Assembly: GCF_022348085.1 (NCBI RefSeq)
Contig: NZ_JAKRFN010000007.1
Location: 41,943-105,942 of the forward strand
Direction of reading: 5' to 3'
Source of the DNA: Mycobacterium sp. PSTR-4-N
Lineage (GTDB): Bacteria; Actinomycetota; Actinomycetes; Mycobacteriales; Mycobacteriaceae
Length of the DNA: 64,000 nt
The first letter of the stretch is position 1, and every line of letters begins with the position of its first letter. This document shows positions 1-7,099 of this stretch, in pieces. The translations under genes and the position numbers were made by a program. Below the pieces are notes generated by a model, which saw only the letters and a list, made by a program, of their open reading frames with translations, was not told where the DNA came from and did not search any database.

Positions 1-245
1 CCCACCGGGTTACGGCGGCCGTCCAGCATCACCACGCTGGGAGGCGGCCAGGAATGCGTATCGGTAACGCCTCGACCCACGGTCCCAATCCGCAAGTTCA
101 TCTTCATCGCCACAAGCGTGGCCACATGATCGTTCCTGGATTTATCCCGGCAGTCACAACGCATGTGCTCCAGAAGCCGTCCTTCTGGGTGCAGGTGATG
201 GGCCCGTGTCCCGGTCCACCCTCGCGTGCGTGTATCCCTGAAGCT
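1..245. other. left edge of window, no firm gene
   Basis: Two plus-strand frames are open to the window edge. One ends at a TGA near 129. The other runs without a stop into the gene that I start at 246. Neither stretch has a recognisable motif, so it cannot be decided whether an upstream gene ends here or whether the 246 gene begins outside the window. Confidence 0.3.
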
Positions 246-830
246 GTGAGCCCGCATCCCCGCGACCGCGATCTTGAAAGCGACCTGGCCGAGCAGCTTG
301 GATTCCTCGTCAGCTCGGCTTCTGCGTTCGACCTTGGTCAAATCTCGGAGTCGAAACGGATCGCCCTGGTCATCCGGGTGCTGGTACACGACACCAACAT
401 CAGCCACAGCTTGCTGGATCAGCTCGGCATCAAAGACAGCCTGTCGTGGGCCGACAGCACCCCCGGAATCGATCGTGATCCGAACATCGTCGGTCGCACC
501 CCGGGTCTGACGACCATGGGCCCGGGTCCGACCGAGATCGTGTTTAGAGCACGATATTTCGAACAGATCGAGCAATCGCCCACGACCCGCTACGTACCTT
601 TCACCGACTGGTGGGAGCGCGCCGTAATACTTGACGGCAACGGCAACGAATTCAGCAGAAAAAGTCTTGTGCTCGCGATGACGAACAAGGACGGCGGGGC
701 CCATATCGATCGGCTCAACGCAGCAACGTATGACTTCATCCACTCCAACAGCGCGGGTTTTGTCAGCATCAGCGTGCCGGGGCCGGGGAGTCCGGGAGGC
801 GTGGCAAAACCAATCCCGACGCCCATCTAA
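246..830 (+). CDS. conserved hypothetical, probably 5' part of a broken gene
   Basis: About 194 residues from a GTG start. The frame is open further upstream, but the part before 246 does not look like protein. The product is soluble and mixed alpha/beta, without signal peptide or membrane segment. It has the segments ESDLAEQLGFLVSS, VLVHDTNISHSLLDQLG and the aromatic block TDWWERAVILDGNG followed by SRKSLVLAMTNKDGGAHID, which gives the impression of a conserved actinobacterial hypothetical family. The reading frame ends at TAA 828-830, but the same frame continues at once with a plausible helix (see the 858 entry), so the stop may be a nonsense mutation. Function unknown. Confidence 0.5.
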   Translation: MSPHPRDRDLESDLAEQLGFLVSSASAFDLGQISESKRIALVIRVLVHDTNISHSLLDQLGIKDSLSWADSTPGIDRDPNIVGRTPGLTTMGPGPTEIVFRARYFEQIEQSPTTRYVPFTDWWERAVILDGNGNEFSRKSLVLAMTNKDGGAHIDRLNAATYDFIHSNSAGFVSISVPGPGSPGGVAKPIPTPI

Positions 831-857
831 GCCTCAATACGCACGATAGCCGAGGAA

Positions 858-1418
858 TTGCTCTTAACCCTGCAGCGCAGCGGACGCCAGGTCCCACGGT
901 CGATCGTCGTACCAGAGCTGGGAACCATCGACAGCTTCACGGCCGGCGACCATACGGGCAATGTGTTGGAGCCAGACCTTTCTCGGGAAGACGTTTCGCA
1001 TACGTCCTTCCAGTTCGGGTCGTTGCCCGGTGTCACCTTTCGGCTTTCGCGGCTGCAGTCCGCGCAATCTAATCCCTCTTTCGACGGTGAGATTCCGGCC
1101 GGTTGGCTGGCCATCGTCGGTACCCGGGACTCCTCTGGTGAAGTAGTCCATCAGTCCGGCGAGGCGGGGCCGACCGAGACGGACACCGCACCTCCGAACG
1201 TTTCCCACAATTTTGAGAACCCGGTGGCAGACGATGCGGTGACGTTTGGCTTCGACAACTTCCCGCAAGCAACATTCACTGCAACCCGCGCGTCAACTGA
1301 AGAGGTCACTGAATCACCGTGGGGCAAATCAGTGCGCGGAGCGGGTTGGATCGAACTGTTTCTCACCCTGAATGGCGCAACGTGGCCACTTTCCGGTTTC
1401 GCGGGTCCACCGACATAA
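858..1418 (+). CDS. hypothetical protein, possible 3' part of the preceding gene
   Basis: The frame is the same as the 246-830 gene. It follows that gene's TAA with no ATG; the first candidate start is TTG 858 with GAGGA only a few bases away, too close for a good ribosome site. The residues directly after the stop read ASIRTIAEELLLTLQRSG, an amphipathic helix. The remainder looks beta-rich, with a hydrophobic C-terminus around WIELFLTLNGATWPLSGF. Most likely one gene with an internal stop, less likely a separate 186-residue protein. No recognised domain. Confidence 0.4.
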   Translation: MLLTLQRSGRQVPRSIVVPELGTIDSFTAGDHTGNVLEPDLSREDVSHTSFQFGSLPGVTFRLSRLQSAQSNPSFDGEIPAGWLAIVGTRDSSGEVVHQSGEAGPTETDTAPPNVSHNFENPVADDAVTFGFDNFPQATFTATRASTEEVTESPWGKSVRGAGWIELFLTLNGATWPLSGFAGPPT

Positions 1419-1420
1419 AG

Positions 1421-2056
1421 TTGGCGCCGCAACTACCGAGCTTGACCGCGCCCTGCTCCTGGTCGGATTCGCTGTCGCGCTGCGCCGCAGCGCTGCTGGA
1501 CCACCTCGCGGCGCCGGAAGTGACTCCGGAAACGCTGTGTGCCGATCACTACGAGCGAGCGCTGCGTATCGCCAAAAACGCCTGGCCCCGTGACGACTTC
1601 ATTGCCGGATGCCGATGGGCGGTGGCCGAGGGACTCGAACGAGCGATCGGCTTCACCGAGTCGGTCCGCTACCTCGCGGCGGCCGCTGACCCGCGGCCGC
1701 CGCGAAGAGTCGTGTCAGCGAGTCGGCGGAGCGGCGGGCGGTGGTACATCCGGAGTGTCGCCGGGTTCGGGCTGGCCGGGCACGTCGGGTGCGTCCGCCC
1801 CGTCTGGCCTGTCACCGGGTTCGGGCAGGTCAGGCTGCCCCGGCACATCGGGTGGGTCGACGGGTCCTTGGAGCGGAACCGTCACCGAACCCGGACCCTC
1901 GTCGGCGGCCGCAATCGCGCCGGTGCCCCCGAGGAGGGCTACGGCGATTCCGACCGCAGCGATCAATCGTTGACGATTGTGCATGACGTCGAATCTCCTT
2001 CAATCGGATCCGCTGGTTGCGGACCTGCGCCACTCACGGCTCCATCGGAGCGCTGA
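1421..2056 (+). CDS. doubtful ORF, coding-like only in its first half
   Basis: A reading frame that follows the previous ORF. Residues encoded by about 1440-1690 look like a helical protein (ALRIAKNAWPRDDF, RWAVAEGLERAIGF, SVRYLAAAAD). After that the translation turns into Arg/Gly-rich sequence that is antisense to the convincing secreted-protein gene at 1715-1984. I read it as a decayed or truncated gene whose original 3' end has been lost. A start could be TTG 1421 or GTG 1319. No function can be given. Confidence 0.25.
   Translation: MAPQLPSLTAPCSWSDSLSRCAAALLDHLAAPEVTPETLCADHYERALRIAKNAWPRDDFIAGCRWAVAEGLERAIGFTESVRYLAAAADPRPPRRVVSASRRSGGRWYIRSVAGFGLAGHVGCVRPVWPVTGFGQVRLPRHIGWVDGSLERNRHRTRTLVGGRNRAGAPEEGYGDSDRSDQSLTIVHDVESPSIGSAGCGPAPLTAPSER
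1715..1984 (-). CDS. small secreted Pro/Asp-rich protein
   Basis: 89 residues, ATG start preceded at good distance by GAAGGAGA. The N-terminus has a signal peptide (basic QR, then LIAAVGIAVALLGGTGAIAAA, with a likely AxA cleavage site). The mature part is a low-complexity chain with imperfect repeats built on DVPGQPxxPEPGD, ending in PPPAAPPTR. Mycobacterial exported proteins of this kind are common, and no enzymatic role can be read. It is antisense to the tail of a doubtful plus-strand ORF; signal peptide and ribosome site favour this strand. Confidence 0.6.
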   Translation of the reverse strand: MHNRQRLIAAVGIAVALLGGTGAIAAADEGPGSVTVPLQGPVDPPDVPGQPDLPEPGDRPDGADAPDVPGQPEPGDTPDVPPPAAPPTR

Positions 2057-2210
2057 GAAGACACTGAGGTGCCAGACGGCGCATCTCGTTCCGCTGCAAC
2101 ATCTCTCGTCTCGTTACTTCGATCGACACTTTTCAGCGTCTCCTCAGCTCGAGAGCCCTAGAGTGGCCGGCGCCACGCCGCATCCGTCCCGTGCCTGAAA
2201 GGGCTACACC

Positions 2211-2336
2211 ATGGCATTCCGCGCTCCTCCCCTGCTGCTGGCGGTGGGAGTCTCCCTGGCAGCGCTCGCCAGCGCCTGCCAGGCCACACCTACTACGAGC
2301 GCATCGAGCCCATCGCCGAGTCCTTCCCCAACGTGA
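2211..2336 (+). pseudogene. lipoprotein N-terminus truncated at IS21
   Basis: ATG after GAAAGGG. The first 41 residues are a textbook lipoprotein signal: hydrophobic PPLLLAVGVSLAALASAC with the lipobox ASAC (Cys23), then a Thr/Ser/Pro spacer. The frame meets TGA exactly at the left end of the IS21 element (2334). The body of the lipoprotein is absent on the other side of the element, where an HTH-regulator fragment is found instead. I infer truncation by insertion plus an additional rearrangement. Confidence 0.55.
2328..2333. repeat. left copy of candidate target-site duplication (CCAACG)
   Basis: CCAACG abuts the left terminal repeat of the IS21 element and recurs at 5578-5583 directly after its right terminal repeat. 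Six base pairs is within the 4-8 bp range known for IS21 elements. Confidence 0.55.
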
Positions 2337-2375
2337 GTGTGGTCACCTGACCTGGCCCCACTTTGGCCGTTGTTC

Positions 2376-2457
2376 TTCACGAATGTTGGCCCCACCGGGG
2401 TGGTGATCATTGCCGGTGAGGTGGGGCGGTGTGTCGTCACCAATGTTGGCCCCACCG
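2376..2457 (+). repeat. internal terminal repeats of IS21 left end
   Basis: Two copies of a 20-bp unit, TCAC(G/C)AATGTTGGCCCCACC, lie 60 bp apart, and a third partial copy (TGGCCCCA) lies at the tip. The right end has the reverse complement motif twice (near 5527 and 5552). IS21 family ends carry such repeated transposase-binding sites. Confidence 0.7.
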
Positions 2458-2520
2458 TCGTTCAGATCGTTCCTGTCGTCCGTCGTTTATGGCGGTCGCG
2501 GTCAGGGAGGGTCGGTCAGG

Positions 2521-4011
2521 ATGCGGTCACGCGTGGAGTTGTCCGAGAAGATCAGGAGGGATCGACGGGTCGAGGGCCTGTCGATCCGCGAGTTGGCATA
2601 CCGGCACGGAACGCATCGTCGGACGGTGCGCCAAGCGCTCGATGACGCGGTACCGCCGCCGCGCAAGGCCTATCCGCCGCGTCCGCGTCCGGCGATCGAT
2701 CCGTGGGTGGCGGTGATCGACACCTGGCTGCGCGCTGATCGGGAGGCGCCGCGCAAGCAGCGACATACTGCTCGGCGGATTTGGCAGTGTCTGGTCGCTG
2801 AGCATGGTGCGACGTGCTCGGAGGTGACGGTGTCGCGCTATGTCGCGCTGCGCCGAGCGCAGCTCGGGCTGGTCGAGAATGAGGTGTCGGTGCCGCAGAC
2901 CCATGAGGCCGGTGCGGAAGCCGAGGTCGACTTCGGTGAGTTCTTCGCCACGATCGCTGGGCTGGTGGTGAAGTGCTGGATGTTCGTGATGCGATTGTCG
3001 CACTCGGGCAGAGCCTTTCACGTCGCGTTCGCTACCCAGGCCCAGGAGGCGTTCCTGGAGGGTCACGTGCTGGCCTTCGAGCACTTCGGTGGCGTGCCGG
3101 GCCGGATCCGCTACGACAACCTCAAACCCGCCGTGGTGCGGGTTCTCAAGGGCCGCGACCGGGCCGAGTCCGAGCGGTTCATCGCCTTGCGCAGCCACTA
3201 CGGGTTCGACTCGTTCTTCTGCCGCCCAGGCCTCGACGGCGCCCATGAGAAGGGTGGGGTGGAGGGCGAGATCGGACGCTTCCGGCGCCGCCACCTGGTC
3301 CCGGTCCCGGCGGCGGCGTCACTGGCCGAACTCAACGCCCTGATCACCGCCGCTGATGATCTCGACGACGACCGGGTGATCACCGGGCGTCCGATCACCG
3401 TCGGCGCGGCGTTCGCAGCCGAGCACGACGCGTTGATGGGGCTGCCGTCAGAGGCGTTCGACTGCGCCCGTCTGCTGGCAGCACGTGTCGATAACCGCGC
3501 CAGAGTGTCTGTGCGGCAGTGCTTTTACTCCGTGCCGGCACGCTACGCCGGGCGACGGCTGCCGGTGCGGCTGAGTGCTCGCGGTGTCGAGGTGTACGAC
3601 GGGCCTCGGGTGGTGGCGCGCCACGACCGAGCGGTCGGACGCCACGTCGAGGTGCTGTGCCTGGATCACTACCTGGAGGTGCTGGCGACCAAGCCTGGTG
3701 CGTTGCCGGGAGCGACCGCACTGGCTCAGGCCAAGGCGCGCGGGGTGTTCACCGCCAGCCACCAGGCCTACTGGGACGCTGCTCGCACCGCCCGCGGTGA
3801 CGCCGCCGGAACCCGCGCCCTGATCACCATCCTGCTGGCGCACCGCATGATGGCCGCCGCGGCGTTGATCGCCGCGATGGACCGGGCCGTGGCCTCGGGG
3901 TGCCTGGACCCCGAGGCGGTGCTCATCGACGCCCGCCGCGCCACGACGGCGATCGCGCCGGTAGTTCCGATCGGTGCGCTGGCCCGCTACGACCGTCCCG
4001 CCCCTCGTTGA
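2521..4011 (+). CDS. istA: IS21-family transposase IstA
   Basis: About 496 residues from ATG 2521 (GGTCAGG upstream); a longer frame from 2410 lies in the terminal repeats and is unlikely. An N-terminal HTH (SIRELAYRHGTHRRTVRQAL) is followed by the retroviral-integrase-like DDE core: Asp137 in EVDFGEF, Asp199 in IRYDNLKP and Glu243 in HEKGGVEGE. The C-terminal part (CFYSVPARYAG, then VEVYDGPRVVARHDR) is the usual IstA beta-barrel region. Length fits the family. IstA cuts and joins the element ends with IstB as helper. It is followed by istB after a short gap. Confidence 0.93.
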   Translation: MRSRVELSEKIRRDRRVEGLSIRELAYRHGTHRRTVRQALDDAVPPPRKAYPPRPRPAIDPWVAVIDTWLRADREAPRKQRHTARRIWQCLVAEHGATCSEVTVSRYVALRRAQLGLVENEVSVPQTHEAGAEAEVDFGEFFATIAGLVVKCWMFVMRLSHSGRAFHVAFATQAQEAFLEGHVLAFEHFGGVPGRIRYDNLKPAVVRVLKGRDRAESERFIALRSHYGFDSFFCRPGLDGAHEKGGVEGEIGRFRRRHLVPVPAAASLAELNALITAADDLDDDRVITGRPITVGAAFAAEHDALMGLPSEAFDCARLLAARVDNRARVSVRQCFYSVPARYAGRRLPVRLSARGVEVYDGPRVVARHDRAVGRHVEVLCLDHYLEVLATKPGALPGATALAQAKARGVFTASHQAYWDAARTARGDAAGTRALITILLAHRMMAAAALIAAMDRAVASGCLDPEAVLIDARRATTAIAPVVPIGALARYDRPAPR

Positions 4012-4045
4012 CCGATTACGACGACCTGCTCACCGGAAGCGAATC

Positions 4046-4855
4046 ATGACCACCACCGACGCCGCGGTCGCTGGCAAGCCGGTGACCACCGATGCCGCCG
4101 CGCAGGCCTCGATCGGGGCTGCTTCTCGCGAGTTGCACCTGCCGACCGTGCGCACCGAGGCCGTCCGACTGGCCGAGATCGCGGCTCGGCAGAATCACAC
4201 CCATCTGCGCTATCTGGCCGAGGTCCTGGCCGCAGAGGTCGACGACCGCACCGAACGCCGCCGAGCTCGCCGCGTCAACGAGGCCAAGTTCCCCAGAGTG
4301 AAACGGTTGGCGGAGTTCAACATCGACGCCGTGCCCGGTGTCGCACCCGCAACTCTGGGGCAGCTCGCCGCCGGGCACTACATGGATGCCGGCGAGCCCG
4401 TGGTGCTGCTCGGCGACTCCGGCACCGGCAAGACCCACCTGCTCATCGGGCTCGGTCTGGCGGCCTGCGAGCAGGGACGTCGGGTCCGCTACGTCAGCAC
4501 TGCGCAGTTGGTCGACGAACTCGTCGAAGCTGCCGATGAACGTGTTCTCTCACGCGTCGTCGCTCGGTACGGGCGTTTGGATCTGCTCTGCCTCGATGAA
4601 CTCGGATACGTCCAAATCGACTCTCGTGGGGCGGAATTGCTGTTTCAGATCATCACTGAACGTGAGGAACGCGCCTCGGTTGCGATCGCGACCAACCTTC
4701 CGTTCAGCGAGTGGGGCACCGTGTTCCCCGACCCGCGCCTGGTTGCCGCGATCGTCGACCGCATCACCTTCAACGCCCACATCATCGAGACCGGCACCAA
4801 GTCCTACCGACTACGCACCTCGAAGACCGCGGCGCGACGTACACCGACCCGTTGA
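4046..4855 (+). CDS. istB: IS21-family helper ATPase IstB
   Basis: 269 residues from ATG 4046. A DnaA/DnaC-like AAA+ ATPase with Walker A GDSGTGKTHLL, Walker B LLCLDELGY, and the family C-terminal stretch around SEWGTVFPDPRLVAAIVDRI. IstB loads at target DNA and stimulates IstA. Only about 30 bp separate it from istA, so the two are surely co-transcribed. Intact, with a basic C-terminal tail. Confidence 0.93.
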   Translation: MTTTDAAVAGKPVTTDAAAQASIGAASRELHLPTVRTEAVRLAEIAARQNHTHLRYLAEVLAAEVDDRTERRRARRVNEAKFPRVKRLAEFNIDAVPGVAPATLGQLAAGHYMDAGEPVVLLGDSGTGKTHLLIGLGLAACEQGRRVRYVSTAQLVDELVEAADERVLSRVVARYGRLDLLCLDELGYVQIDSRGAELLFQIITEREERASVAIATNLPFSEWGTVFPDPRLVAAIVDRITFNAHIIETGTKSYRLRTSKTAARRTPTR

Positions 4856-4892
4856 TTCCCCCAAGCACGGACTCACGACCCGTGGGTAGAGC

Positions 4893-5492
4893 TCAGGAGG
4901 CCAACGTCATACGAGCACGTCGATCCCGGAAGCCCTCGAAGGCCACCAAAGCCACGTGCAGCGGCCCCCACTCCATCGGAAGGTAATCCCGCGCTCGGAC
5001 CAAACGCGCAGCCAGCTCGGGCGACTCATCACGAAGGATCTGGCGTGCACGACGCGCGTGGAACGTATTCGATGCAATCTTGATCGCCGGGCTGTCGGCC
5101 ATCAACGGCACCGAATTCACGATGTTCTCGACAGTCGTCCTCGACCGATCTTCAATGGTGACGTTGCGCGCCGGCACGCCAAGCTCACGCACGGCGTAGT
5201 CGGCCATCATCTGCGCCTCGGGAACCGCACCGCGCACTGGGCCACCGGAGAACACGAATCGAGCGCGATCGGGATCGGTGGAACGAACCGCGATGCGGAC
5301 GCGCCACCGCTGCAAGACCGGGAGCGGACAACCCAAGACCAGCACGCTCTCACCGGGCACTGCGTGGCCGGGACCAGCAGCTCCGGGCGGAAGTACGTCC
5401 CTCGAAGCTTTCCATGTAGTCCATTCGGCCCATCCGAAGACCACGCCCAGAACGGTCGCCAGACTCGCGATACGACTTCGACGAATGGTCAC
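4893..5492 (-). CDS. DUF218 (YdcF/SanA-like) membrane-anchored protein, IS21 passenger
   Basis: 199 residues from a GTG start. One N-terminal membrane segment (IASLATVLGVVFGWAEW) precedes a soluble DUF218 domain. It has SVLVLGCP, an Arg pair after RWRVRIAV, FVFSGGPVRGAVPEA, ELGVPARNVTIEDRSRTTVEN and IKIASNTFHARRA, matching the family pattern VLG / SGG / E / S.T.EN. These proteins are linked to cell-envelope functions, but their chemistry is poorly defined. The gene lies between istB and the right terminal repeat, on the opposite strand, so it travels with the element. Confidence 0.75.
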   Translation of the reverse strand: MTIRRSRIASLATVLGVVFGWAEWTTWKASRDVLPPGAAGPGHAVPGESVLVLGCPLPVLQRWRVRIAVRSTDPDRARFVFSGGPVRGAVPEAQMMADYAVRELGVPARNVTIEDRSRTTVENIVNSVPLMADSPAIKIASNTFHARRARQILRDESPELAARLVRARDYLPMEWGPLHVALVAFEGFRDRRARMTLAS

Positions 5493-5577
5493 CGCCCCAT
5501 TCGATCACGACACTCTGCGGGCAGCCTGGGGCCAAAGTTCATGACCACAGCGGGGCCAAATCACTTGACGAAACCCA

Positions 5578-5583
5578 CCAACG
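5578..5583. repeat. right copy of candidate target-site duplication (CCAACG)
   Basis: Identical to 2328-2333 and directly adjacent to the right end of the IS21 element. Confidence 0.55.
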
Positions 5584-5802
5584 ACCTCGATTCGCGCCCT
5601 GCGGTTAGAGCGCGGGATATCGCAGGAGAGTTTGGCGCTGGAATCGGGCATTGCGCGCAATCAGCTGATCCAGATGGAGCATGGGCGGCGTGGGGTGCTG
5701 ATCGAGCGGCTGTGCGACGTTGCCGAGGCTCTTGGTGTGTCGGTCACCGAGATTGTGATCGATGACCCTAAAGAACCGGGGCGTCAACGGCCACGGGGTT
5801 AG
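5584..5802 (+). pseudogene. XRE-family HTH regulator, N-terminus missing
   Basis: 72 codons directly after the IS21 duplication. They encode an almost complete Cro/cI-type helix-turn-helix: IRALRLERGISQESLALESG, then IARNQLIQMEHGRRGVL and LCDVAEALGVSVTEIV. There is no start codon of its own: the IS21 element stands where the first residues should be. Without the element the frame would join the lipoprotein stub on the left, which is not a natural fusion. Confidence 0.6.
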
Positions 5803-5915
5803 GGTCCGCCGAAGGCGGCGAGCTCCTCGACGGCGGCCAGCACGCCGTCGCCGAATCGGGTGGGCCGCAGCGGCCCGCGCTCGAGGATCCGCCATAAGCC
5901 GCCATTCCAGATCAC
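5799..5915 (-). CDS. short ORF, possible C-terminal remnant
   Basis: 38 residues from GTG (VIWNGGLWRILERGPLRP, then FGDGVLAAVEELAAFGGP). The frame is open upstream to the stop of the next minus-strand gene (5970), without an ATG. The residues look genuinely protein-like, but the start is uncertain. Its stop overlaps convergently with the stop of the XRE fragment. Could be a small gene or the tail of a lost one. Confidence 0.3.
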   Translation of the reverse strand: MIWNGGLWRILERGPLRPTRFGDGVLAAVEELAAFGGP

Positions 5916-5969
5916 AATCCGCCGCTCAGAATGGCCACCGACATCAGCAGCGTAGCTAAGATCGGTTGC

Positions 5970-7034
5970 TCAGTAGCCCTTGGGTAAACGCCGCGGATCA
6001 GCCTGTTGTATGCGGGTGGCGAGATCATGAGCGTCCCACGACACGCCGTATCGTCGGGTGGCGTAGTTGAGAAACGCGCTTGCCTGGCCCAGCGTGTCTC
6101 GAAAGTTCGAGGAAGTGCCCGGCTCTTGGTAGGCGTGATAAGTGGTGCGGATAAATTGAAACGGGCCACCCGAGGGATTTCCTGAACGCGCATTGGAGTC
6201 CCAATTGTTCATCACGTCACGGAAATTGGACTCCCGACGCGCAACCAGCATCATTCCGGCTTCCCAGCGGGCGCGCGCCGCTGGATCTCGTATTCCCTTG
6301 CGATCCAATGCAGCTCGGATGGCCGCGCGCACGTTCTCTGCGCCCTGGCCGGTGAATGACGACGGAAACGAAGAAGCTGAGCCGCGAGAAGCGCTGGCGT
6401 CTCGGTTGTTTGGGCTGGTGAGGCCGCCGGGGAGGCGGGAGAACATTCCCATGCCGGGGAAGCCGCCACCGCCGCCGCCCATCCCCATCGAGGGCATCCC
6501 GCCGCCCATGCCCGCACCGCCACCCATCCCGCGGAACATGCCCGCCGGGGACGCCTGGCCGGCCTGGCGGTAGGCCATCGCCATCTGGCGCATCCGGGTC
6601 GCGAGCAGCTGATTCTGAGCCTTGGTGGTGTCGAGTTGGCGCTGCATCGCGGCCATCCGGTCATCCATGCTGGTCACCAGCGTCCGCACTCCGGCCGGTG
6701 ACCCCGTTGCCGGTGCGATCGCCGCCGCGGTGCTGGCGGCGCTTTGCCGCACCCCGGTTGCATTCGCGCGGCCGTTCTGACCCTCGGCCGTCCCGGCACT
6801 GGAGGTGCCGTTGGTTTGGGCGTCCAGGGCGCTCACCGCGCCCCAGGTGCGCTTATAACCGTCGCCGGCGGTGCTGGCCCCGGTACCCAGTGCTGAGTCG
6901 GCAGGAGCGGCCGGGACCCCGGGCCCACCGGTCTGCACAGACCCTGGACCGCCCGCGGTGGGAAAGACCCCCTGAGCGGCGCCCAACACCCGGTCTACCT
7001 GCGCGATATACGCGCCAACACCCGAGCCGCCCAC
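5970..7034 (-). CDS. ESX-associated DUF4226 / lytic transglycosylase-like protein
   Basis: 354 residues from GTG. The N-terminal half is an Ala/Gly-rich helical region of DUF4226 type (GAYIAQVDRVLGAAQGVF, and MDDRMAAMQRQLDTTKAQNQ), followed by a Gly/Met-rich linker. The C-terminal 130 residues form an SLT-type lysozyme-like domain with the putative catalytic Glu in ARRESNFRDVMNNWD, GGPFQFIRTTYHAY and ASAFLNYATRRYG. The architecture recalls M. tuberculosis Rv3896c beside ESX-2. Likely role: local peptidoglycan cleavage during T7SS or conjugation. It is last in a minus-strand set of four genes. Confidence 0.75.
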   Translation of the reverse strand: MGGSGVGAYIAQVDRVLGAAQGVFPTAGGPGSVQTGGPGVPAAPADSALGTGASTAGDGYKRTWGAVSALDAQTNGTSSAGTAEGQNGRANATGVRQSAASTAAAIAPATGSPAGVRTLVTSMDDRMAAMQRQLDTTKAQNQLLATRMRQMAMAYRQAGQASPAGMFRGMGGGAGMGGGMPSMGMGGGGGGFPGMGMFSRLPGGLTSPNNRDASASRGSASSFPSSFTGQGAENVRAAIRAALDRKGIRDPAARARWEAGMMLVARRESNFRDVMNNWDSNARSGNPSGGPFQFIRTTYHAYQEPGTSSNFRDTLGQASAFLNYATRRYGVSWDAHDLATRIQQADPRRLPKGY

Positions 7035-7099
7035 CCGCTCAAACTAACCGGCCGACAACCCCACAACCACGCCCCAAGACAACCAAAAACAGACAACCA

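Larger units (their letters stand above)
2334..5577 (+). mobile_element. IS21-family element with a passenger gene (about 3.24 kb)
   Basis: The left end reads TGAGTGTGGTCACCTGACC. The reverse complement of the right end reads TGGGTTTCGTCAAGTGATT. Both are followed by TGGCCCC, giving roughly 19 matches in 26. Further copies of TTGGCCCCA lie inside both ends, as usual for the multiple transposase-binding sites of IS21. Order inside: istA, istB, then a minus-strand DUF218 gene before the right end. A candidate 6-bp duplication flanks the element. It appears structurally complete, because both transposition ORFs are intact. Confidence 0.85.
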
